A DNA stretch of 54,351 bases from a virus. Below are positions 18,974 through 24,324 of this stretch, piece after piece (the first letter of the stretch is position 1; the number at the start of each line of letters is the position of its first letter). Under the pieces are notes generated by a model. It was not told the DNA's origin. It did not search any database and saw only the letters and a program-made list of their open reading frames with translations. Location: the IMG/VR virus record IMGVR_UViG_3300035670_011527, positions 1-54,351 of that record; one strand, written 5' to 3'. The position numbers and the translations under genes were made by a program.

Positions 18974-19431
18974 ACACCTTACTTATTATTTGGTTTATTT
19001 TAAGCCTTCCATTAATACTATTTTTTATATTTAAAACTATTCATTACAAAGAATGGGCAGAACGAGAAGCAGACATTAGATTGAGAGAAATGCTCGAACA
19101 AAAAGAAAAAGAAATTAGAGAAGATGCTTTTTCTCGTTCTAGAGCAGTTAGTTTTGGAAAAACAATTGAAAAATTTGTACCATTTTTGAAAGAATTTCCT
19201 GCTGATCCTAGAGAAGCTATTTTCTTAGGTAAACCTATTGATTATATTTGTTTTATTAATAGAGATAGTAAAAAGAAATCACTTGTTCGTTTTGTTGAAA
19301 TTAAATCTGGAAAATCAACACTAAATACCCACCAAGAAAATATTAAAGAAGCTATATTAAATGGTAGAGTTGAATGGCATGAAGTTATGGTTGATGGTTT
19401 AACAGCAGAAGAAAAGAAAGATATCGGTTGA
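18970..19431 (+). CDS. Membrane-anchored Holliday-junction-resolvase-like nuclease (PF10107-type)
   Basis: A 153-residue protein with one N-terminal membrane segment (residues ~3-23), a charged helix (~30-45), and a nuclease core. SRAVSFGKTIEKFVPFL, then DPREAIFLGKPIDYICF and VRFVEIKSGKS supply the E, D and E-x-K residues of an archaeal-resolvase-like fold. The family is described as predicted secreted or membrane endonucleases of unknown role. It overlaps dpdA by four bases. Its last codons also form one arm of the candidate pseudoknot before queC. Confidence 0.78.
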   Translation: MNTLLIIWFILSLPLILFFIFKTIHYKEWAEREADIRLREMLEQKEKEIREDAFSRSRAVSFGKTIEKFVPFLKEFPADPREAIFLGKPIDYICFINRDSKKKSLVRFVEIKSGKSTLNTHQENIKEAILNGRVEWHEVMVDGLTAEEKKDIG

Positions 19432-19470
19432 ATGTGAATGTAACCGATTAATAAATTAATACTATTCACA
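19423..19470 (+). promoter_or_regulatory. Candidate H-type RNA pseudoknot in queC leader
   Basis: Two perfect 7-base inverted repeats interleave. ATCGGTT (19423-19429) pairs with AACCGAT (19442-19448), and TGTGAAT (19433-19439) pairs with ATTCACA (19464-19470). Each can add a G-U pair (19430/19441 and 19440/19463). The order S1-S2-S1'-S2' with a short first loop and an A/T-rich second loop is that of an H-type pseudoknot, ending 15 bases before the queC ATG. It does not match the preQ1 aptamer consensus that I know. Confidence 0.45.
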
Positions 19471-19485
19471 CAAATTAATAATATA

Positions 19486-20283
19486 ATGAAAAATAAACAT
19501 GTAGTAGTTTCACTTAGTGGTGGAATGGATAGCAGTACTTTGTTACTTCATTGTTTGGCACAAAAGATGAATGTAACCGCTCTTAGTTTTGATTATGGTC
19601 AAAAACATAGAGTAGAACTTGAACGTGCACAATCTCTTGTTGATTATCTTAGAGATAATGGACAAGAATTAAGATATCAAGTTATTAAACTTGATGGTCT
19701 TACTAATTTACTTAATTCAGCACTTGTATCTGGTGGAGCAGAAGTTCCAGAAGGTCATTATGCTGAAGAAAACATGAAAGCAACAGTTGTTCCTAACAGA
19801 AATAAAATATTTAGTTCAATTTCTCAGGCAGTTGCTTTGAGTATTTCTAATGAAACTAAAGATATAACTTATCTTGCTTTAGGAATCCATGCAGGAGACC
19901 ATGCGATTTATCCTGATTGCCGACAAGAATTTAGAGATGCAGATATGGACGCTTTTAGGATTGGAAATTGGGAATCTGAATTGGTTGAGTTTTATACCCC
20001 TTATCTCCATACTGATAAATTTGGTATTCTTCAAGATGGTGAGGAGGCGTGTGATACACTTTGTGTAGATTTTGATGAGGTTTATCGACGTACTAATACA
20101 TCTTATAAACCATATCCATCTGGAAATAGTGATTATAAATCTGCTTCTTCAGTAGAACGTATTGAAGCTTTTATTAAACTTGGAAGACCAGATCCAGTAC
20201 AATATGAAGATGAAACGGGTCCTGTTTCTTGGGAAGTAGCTAGAACTCATGTAGAACAAGTATTATCATCTTATGAAGGATAA
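19486..20283 (+). CDS. queC: QueC-like 7-cyano-7-deazaguanine synthase, zinc cysteines lost
   Basis: Converts 7-carboxy-7-deazaguanine to preQ0 using ATP and ammonia. The 265-residue protein has the PP-loop SGGMDSS at residues 11-17 and FDYGQKHRVEL downstream, as in QueC. The usual C-terminal zinc site (C-Y plus CGxCxxCxxR) is recognisable by position but without cysteines: S206-Y207, then D216, S219 and S222 where C is expected, ending V-E-R225. A separate C189/C193 pair exists earlier. The ATG at 19486 follows a candidate pseudoknot. Either the fold is stabilised differently or the activity has changed. Confidence 0.88.
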   Translation: MKNKHVVVSLSGGMDSSTLLLHCLAQKMNVTALSFDYGQKHRVELERAQSLVDYLRDNGQELRYQVIKLDGLTNLLNSALVSGGAEVPEGHYAEENMKATVVPNRNKIFSSISQAVALSISNETKDITYLALGIHAGDHAIYPDCRQEFRDADMDAFRIGNWESELVEFYTPYLHTDKFGILQDGEEACDTLCVDFDEVYRRTNTSYKPYPSGNSDYKSASSVERIEAFIKLGRPDPVQYEDETGPVSWEVARTHVEQVLSSYEG

Positions 20284-20298
20284 AAATAAGGAATTAAT

Positions 20299-20682
20299 AT
20301 GAAAGAAATGTGGGATGATTCATATACCAGAGCACCCAAAACTATAATTTCTGATATAGATGGTACTTTAATAGAACAAAGTGATATTAAAAATATTGTT
20401 GATTCTAATCATGAAATGAAACTATTACCAGGTGTAAGAGAAAAATTAAATGAATGGGAAAAACATGGTTATAATATCGTTCTTATAACAGGTCGAAAAG
20501 AAAGTTTAAGACAAATAACAGAATTACAATTAAGAAAAGCAGGTATTTGTTATGATCATTTAATAATGGGAGTAGGACCTGGACCCAGATATCTTTTAAA
20601 TGATGCTAAACCGAATGGACAAGTAACTGCTTTTTCTTATTGTATGAAACGAAATCAAGGATTAGAAACTATAGAAATATGA
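20299..20682 (+). CDS. HAD-superfamily phosphatase (polynucleotide-kinase-type domain)
   Basis: A 127-residue hydrolase with the catalytic DIDGTLI (D-x-D-G-T) at residues ~20-26, the second motif LITGRKE near residue 73, and a later Asp in LLNDAKPNG for metal binding. It is a minimal HAD domain without a cap, similar to the 3'-phosphatase domains of phage end-repair enzymes. The start is supported by AAGGAATTA seven bases upstream. Lying between queC and thioredoxin in the deazaguanine block, it may act on a nucleotide; the substrate is unknown. Confidence 0.75.
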   Translation: MKEMWDDSYTRAPKTIISDIDGTLIEQSDIKNIVDSNHEMKLLPGVREKLNEWEKHGYNIVLITGRKESLRQITELQLRKAGICYDHLIMGVGPGPRYLLNDAKPNGQVTAFSYCMKRNQGLETIEI

Positions 20683-20927
20683 AACAATTTTATTATTTTA
20701 CAGCATCATGGTGCCAACCATGTCGTCAATTAGGTCCAATTATGGACAGAGTAGCACAACAAGTATCTGTTAGAAAAATAGATATTGATATAGAACCTTT
20801 AATAGCACAACAAAATGGAGTAAGAAGTGTTCCTACTGTTATTTTAATGAAAAACGGTGTAGAAGTAACACGTTTAGTAGGAGTTCAACCAGAAAATTAT
20901 TATATTAAGCTTTTTAATCAATATTAA
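20679..20927 (+). CDS. Thioredoxin
   Basis: An 82-residue thioredoxin with the active site ASWCQPCRQL near residue 11 and the cis-proline region RSVPTVIL. I choose the ATG at 20679, which overlaps the HAD stop (ATGA), over an upstream in-frame TTG at 20640. It may reduce the class II ribonucleotide reductase or QueE-type partners. Length is short compared with ~105 aa in bacteria: the first strand and helix are absent, as in T4-type glutaredoxins. Confidence 0.88.
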   Translation: MKQFYYFTASWCQPCRQLGPIMDRVAQQVSVRKIDIDIEPLIAQQNGVRSVPTVILMKNGVEVTRLVGVQPENYYIKLFNQY

Positions 20928-20931
20928 TAAT

Positions 20932-21396
20932 ATGAAAAAATTTCAATCAACAAAATTATTTGATGGTTTTTCTACATGTTTTAGACAATGGAAAGCCAAA
21001 GGAACCCATTGTAGTTTTGTTCATGGATATGGTGTTTCATTTAGAATTTGGTTTGAGGGTGAATTAGATGAACGCAACTGGGTATGGGATTTTGGAGGAA
21101 TGAAACGTGCCAATGGTCGAATTGATGGAATGACTCCAAAAGAATGGATGGAATATATGTTTGATCATACAGTAGTTGTTGCTGAAGATGATCCTATGAT
21201 GCATTTATTTGTAGAAGCAGGATATGCTGGTATTATTCAACTTCGAGTAATTCCTGCTGTTGGTGCAGAACAATTTGCAAAATTTATTTATGATAAATTA
21301 AATCCATTTATTCTTGAAGAAACTAATAATAGAGTTAAAATAGTTAAAGTAGAATTTTTAGAACACAATAAAAACACAGCAATTTATATACCATAA
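20932..21396 (+). CDS. queD: QueD-like 6-carboxytetrahydropterin synthase, atypical zinc site
   Basis: Predicted to convert dihydroneopterin triphosphate to carboxytetrahydropterin for preQ0 synthesis. The 154 residues align with QueD through FSTCFRQW, HCSFVHGYG and FDHTVVV. The catalytic Cys27, the D-H of FDHT and the Glu near the end (FLEHNKNT) are kept. Of the three zinc His, the first is Phe17 and the third is Tyr33; only His31 remains. The stop overlaps queE by one base (TAATG). Either a different metal site or an altered reaction is likely; family membership itself looks sound. Confidence 0.82.
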   Translation: MKKFQSTKLFDGFSTCFRQWKAKGTHCSFVHGYGVSFRIWFEGELDERNWVWDFGGMKRANGRIDGMTPKEWMEYMFDHTVVVAEDDPMMHLFVEAGYAGIIQLRVIPAVGAEQFAKFIYDKLNPFILEETNNRVKIVKVEFLEHNKNTAIYIP

Positions 21397-22292
21397 TGTC
21401 AATTAATCCAAATAAACTATTAATTTCCAGTGATTTTTACTCAGTACAAGGAGAAGGAATCTCATCTGGAGTACCATCCTATTTTGTAAGACTAGGTGTA
21501 TGCAACCTAAGTTGTGGAATGTCACGAAAATTTCTTAATGAACTAGTTAAAGCTAAAGAACTAGAAGATGGAGAAATTTTTGTAGGTGATCTACATGCTG
21601 AAGGTAAAGCTACCTGGACTTGTGATAGTACAACTCAATGGGCGTGGCGAGGTGAAGATAAAGAATTTCAATATCTGTTTGATAGATGGAAAGAACAGGA
21701 TATTTTAGAAGATATCAGTTCTGGAACCATTCATATTATATGGACTGGTGGAGAACCTACCATTCCACAACATCAACAAAATATCGTAGATTTTACAGAA
21801 TATGCCATTAGACATAAATACTTTACTGGTTTTATTGCAAGTGGTGATCATTGGGAAAATGGAGAACGTATAACAGATGCTTACCCAATAATCTCTGGTC
21901 CTTATTATGAAATTGAAACTAATGGAACATTTTATATTAATGATAAATTATTTAAATTACTAGATCAGATTAATTGCTCCCCTAAACTTACCAACACAGG
22001 TATGAGTGAAAAACAGCGTATTAAACCAGAAGCAATTAAACGTATTATGGAACATGATAATTATCAATTTAAATTTGTTATTAGCACAGAAGACGATGTA
22101 AAAGAACTATTTAGAGATTTTGTAGAACCTTTTAATATACCTCTTAAAAATGTTGTGTGTATGCCGGGGTTAGATAGTCAAGACGATTTCCATGAACGAA
22201 CCGAATTTGTTCTTGAACTTGCTAAAAAATATAAATTTAGAGGACTTACACGACTTCATATTAGTGCTTGGGATAAAACATTAAACGTTTAA
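21396..22292 (+). CDS. queE: QueE-like radical SAM 7-carboxy-7-deazaguanine synthase, expanded cluster loop
   Basis: Predicted radical SAM enzyme making 7-carboxy-7-deazaguanine. The start SSDFYSVQGEG and SSGVPSYFVRLGVCNLSC are QueE hallmarks. The three cluster cysteines are C36, C40 and, I infer, C76 (TWTCDS), giving C-x3-C-x35-C where QueE normally has C-x3-C-x2-C; the segment between looks inserted. IIWTGGEPT supplies the SAM-binding GGEP. At 298 residues it is longer than most bacterial QueE (~220). It follows queD and precedes a phosphoribosyltransferase by one base. Confidence 0.85.
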   Translation: MSINPNKLLISSDFYSVQGEGISSGVPSYFVRLGVCNLSCGMSRKFLNELVKAKELEDGEIFVGDLHAEGKATWTCDSTTQWAWRGEDKEFQYLFDRWKEQDILEDISSGTIHIIWTGGEPTIPQHQQNIVDFTEYAIRHKYFTGFIASGDHWENGERITDAYPIISGPYYEIETNGTFYINDKLFKLLDQINCSPKLTNTGMSEKQRIKPEAIKRIMEHDNYQFKFVISTEDDVKELFRDFVEPFNIPLKNVVCMPGLDSQDDFHERTEFVLELAKKYKFRGLTRLHISAWDKTLNV

Positions 22293-22293
22293 T

Positions 22294-22698
22294 ATGGATA
22301 AAATATTTTATAATTGGGATGATGTTTCGCGAGCAATAGATTTTTTAGCATATTTGCTTAGAAACGAATCTATAAATCTAATTACTGGTTTACCTCGAGG
22401 AGGTCTTATTCCAGCTGTTATGCTTTCCCATAAGATGAATATTAAATATATTAACATTAATAAAACAAAACGAAAACAATTTAATACTATTGCTTTAGTA
22501 GATGATATTTGTGATTCAGGAAATACTATTAAAGGATATAATGAAATGGGATTTATTACAATTTGTATTGATAAAAAACATTCTTCGGTTGTGTCTCCTA
22601 ATTATTTTTCATATATTGCCCCTGATGACAAATATATTGTCTATCCTTGGGAAAACCCAGAATCTAAACCTATAGCTGATTATTTAAAAAATGATTGA
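22294..22698 (+). CDS. Phosphoribosyltransferase-family protein
   Basis: A 134-residue type I phosphoribosyltransferase. The PRPP-binding loop LVDDICDSGNT (residues ~69-79) and the first loop TGLPRGGLIPAV are clear. It begins one base after queE and overlaps folE by eight bases, so it is cotranslated with the deazaguanine block. A role in base salvage, or in joining a ribose-phosphate to a deazaguanine base, is possible but not shown. It is small compared with hypoxanthine enzymes (~180 aa) and lacks their hood region. Confidence 0.78.
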   Translation: MDKIFYNWDDVSRAIDFLAYLLRNESINLITGLPRGGLIPAVMLSHKMNIKYININKTKRKQFNTIALVDDICDSGNTIKGYNEMGFITICIDKKHSSVVSPNYFSYIAPDDKYIVYPWENPESKPIADYLKND

Positions 22699-23422
22699 AA
22701 ATAAAAGACGAAAAAAAGTAAATATTGAAGAGCTGGAAACAGCTCAATTTGGTTATGCAAATGGTATTTCAACTCAGCTGCAAAAACTAATAGAAACAGG
22801 TGAACACCGTTCACTTACACAACAAGAAAAACAAGAAATGGTTAAAGAAGCCGCTGAACATTATGGTAAATTTCTTACTGCTCTTGGTTGTGATTGGCAA
22901 AATGATCCTAACTCAATGGAAACTCCTTGGAGAGTTGCTAAAGCATATGTAAATGATCTTTGGAAAGGTAGATATGAACTTCCATCTGATATTACAGCAT
23001 TTCCTTCTGATGGTTATAGAGGTATTATTCTTGAAAAAGATATTTCTGTTGTAAGTCAGTGTTCACATCACCATCAAACAATCCTGGGTAAAGCACATGT
23101 CGCTTATATTCCTGGAGAAGAAGGAAAAGTAATTGGTTTGAGTAAAATTAATAGAATTGTAGAACATTTTGCTCGTAGAGGAGCCATTCAAGAACAACTT
23201 ACTGTAGCTATTCATAATGCTATGGATAAAATTTGTGAAGGTAATGTTGGTGTTATGGTAGTAATTCAAGCAACTCATAATTGCGTTGCCTGTAGAGGTG
23301 TTAAACATATGGGAGCAAGTATGATTACCAGTGAAGTAAGTGGAGTATTTGCAGATCATACCAAAACAGCCAAGCAAGAAGTACTTGGTTATATTAAAAT
23401 GAATCTAGAAACATATAAATAA
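22691..23422 (+). CDS. folE: GTP cyclohydrolase I
   Basis: First enzyme of the deazaguanine (and folate) pathway: GTP to dihydroneopterin triphosphate. The 243 residues keep the zinc ligands in SQCSHHH (Cys and the His three later) and in HNCVACRGV (Cys), plus GLSKINRIVEHFARR and QEQLTVAIHNAM. The N-terminal ~60 residues are a charged extension. Unlike the neighbouring QueC and QueD, its metal site is fully canonical. It supplies the QueD substrate and so completes a GTP-to-preQ0 route inside the phage. Confidence 0.92.
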   Translation: MIENKRRKKVNIEELETAQFGYANGISTQLQKLIETGEHRSLTQQEKQEMVKEAAEHYGKFLTALGCDWQNDPNSMETPWRVAKAYVNDLWKGRYELPSDITAFPSDGYRGIILEKDISVVSQCSHHHQTILGKAHVAYIPGEEGKVIGLSKINRIVEHFARRGAIQEQLTVAIHNAMDKICEGNVGVMVVIQATHNCVACRGVKHMGASMITSEVSGVFADHTKTAKQEVLGYIKMNLETYK

Positions 23423-23433
23423 GGAATAATAAA

Positions 23434-23625
23434 ATGTATTATATTGCAAAAGTAAAAGTACAAGTAATTGAAGGTAAAAGAATGAAATGGAATACCGAAA
23501 CATTTTTGGTTGATGCTGTTTCTGTAACAGAAGCAGAAGCTAAAGTATATAAAGAATATGAAAGTTTTTCTGATGATTGGGAAGTAAAATCAGTTTCACA
23601 ATCTCCTGTTATTAAAGTTCTTTAA
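23434..23625 (+). CDS. DUF4494-like small protein
   Basis: A 63-residue protein with ETFLVDAVSVTEAEAKVYKE, which resembles the DUF4494 family (VDA followed by TEAEA) that I associate with Bacteroidetes and their phages. An AAGGAATAAT site lies just upstream of the ATG. The role of the family is unknown. It hints at the host group and sits in the operon between folE and the deoxycytidylate deaminase-like gene. Confidence 0.65.
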   Translation: MYYIAKVKVQVIEGKRMKWNTETFLVDAVSVTEAEAKVYKEYESFSDDWEVKSVSQSPVIKVL

Positions 23626-23825
23626 TGCAACGACTTAATATAAACGGAAATTTATATATTGTTAAGAGAAAATTTTCTTTTAACAGAATTAAAGATGAAA
23701 ATGCTTTAGCTGATATTAAGCACTATTATGGTGCTGATTATTTAATTAAAGATATTAAAAACCAAAAATATATTTTGGCATCTAAAGTAGAAGATGCTAT
23801 CATTATAGAAGAAAAGGAAAATTAA
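23625..23825 (+). CDS. Small hypothetical protein
   Basis: A 66-residue, Lys/Ile-rich protein joined to the previous gene by TAATG and ending one base before the next gene. The segment ADIKHYYGADYLIKD is the only distinctive part. Position inside a tight operon and clean coupling support its being real. I do not recognise a family. Confidence 0.5.
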   Translation: MQRLNINGNLYIVKRKFSFNRIKDENALADIKHYYGADYLIKDIKNQKYILASKVEDAIIIEEKEN

Positions 23826-23826
23826 A

Positions 23827-24324
23827 ATGCTATTATCTGGAAAAAATATTGAACAACATGTAACCACATCAGAATTTTCAAAAACAAATCAAGTAGGAAT
23901 TGATCTTTCTGTAAAAAAAATTGAACGAATTTACAGAGGAGGTCAAGTTCTTAAAGATAAAACTATTGTAGATTCTCATAATTATCAAGAAGTATTTGCT
24001 ACTAAAAACAATGAAGGAAGAATAACATGGAAACTTCCATCAGGAATATATGCTCTTACATTTAATGAAAAAGTAACCATTCCTGCAACTCATACAGGAT
24101 TTATTGTTTCTCGTAGTTCTATTTACAGAATGGGATCACATATTAATAGTCCAATTTGGGATCCTGGTTTTACTACTGGTGATAATGAGATGGGAACAAC
24201 TATGATAGTACATGTACCTATTGAAATTGAAAAAGATGCTCGCGTTGGACAATTTTATATGGTTTCAAATGAAGTAGTTGATGAACTTTATAATGGACAA
24301 TTCCAAAATAAAACTAATTACTAA
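23827..24324 (+). CDS. dCTP deaminase / dUTPase-superfamily nucleotide hydrolase
   Basis: A 165-residue trimeric-type nucleotide enzyme. VSRSSIYRMG, then SPIWDPGFTTG and ARVGQFYMV are the conserved dUTPase/dCTP deaminase motifs, and QVGIDLSV near residue 27 is the first strand motif. The choice between deaminase and dUTPase cannot be settled by eye. Either would supply dUMP for dTTP or keep dUTP low for DNA synthesis. It overlaps the family B polymerase by one base. Confidence 0.8.
   Translation: MLLSGKNIEQHVTTSEFSKTNQVGIDLSVKKIERIYRGGQVLKDKTIVDSHNYQEVFATKNNEGRITWKLPSGIYALTFNEKVTIPATHTGFIVSRSSIYRMGSHINSPIWDPGFTTGDNEMGTTMIVHVPIEIEKDARVGQFYMVSNEVVDELYNGQFQNKTNY

Noticed and set aside
19423-19485. 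Known preQ1 riboswitch before queC
   Set aside because: The pseudoknot topology is suggestive, but I do not see the preQ1-I, -II or -III consensus bases, and the helices are longer than those of the small aptamers. Reported only as a candidate new element.
20640-20678. TTG start for thioredoxin
   Set aside because: The thirteen extra residues are basic and unlike thioredoxin; the ATG at 20679 overlaps the previous stop and begins the first strand.
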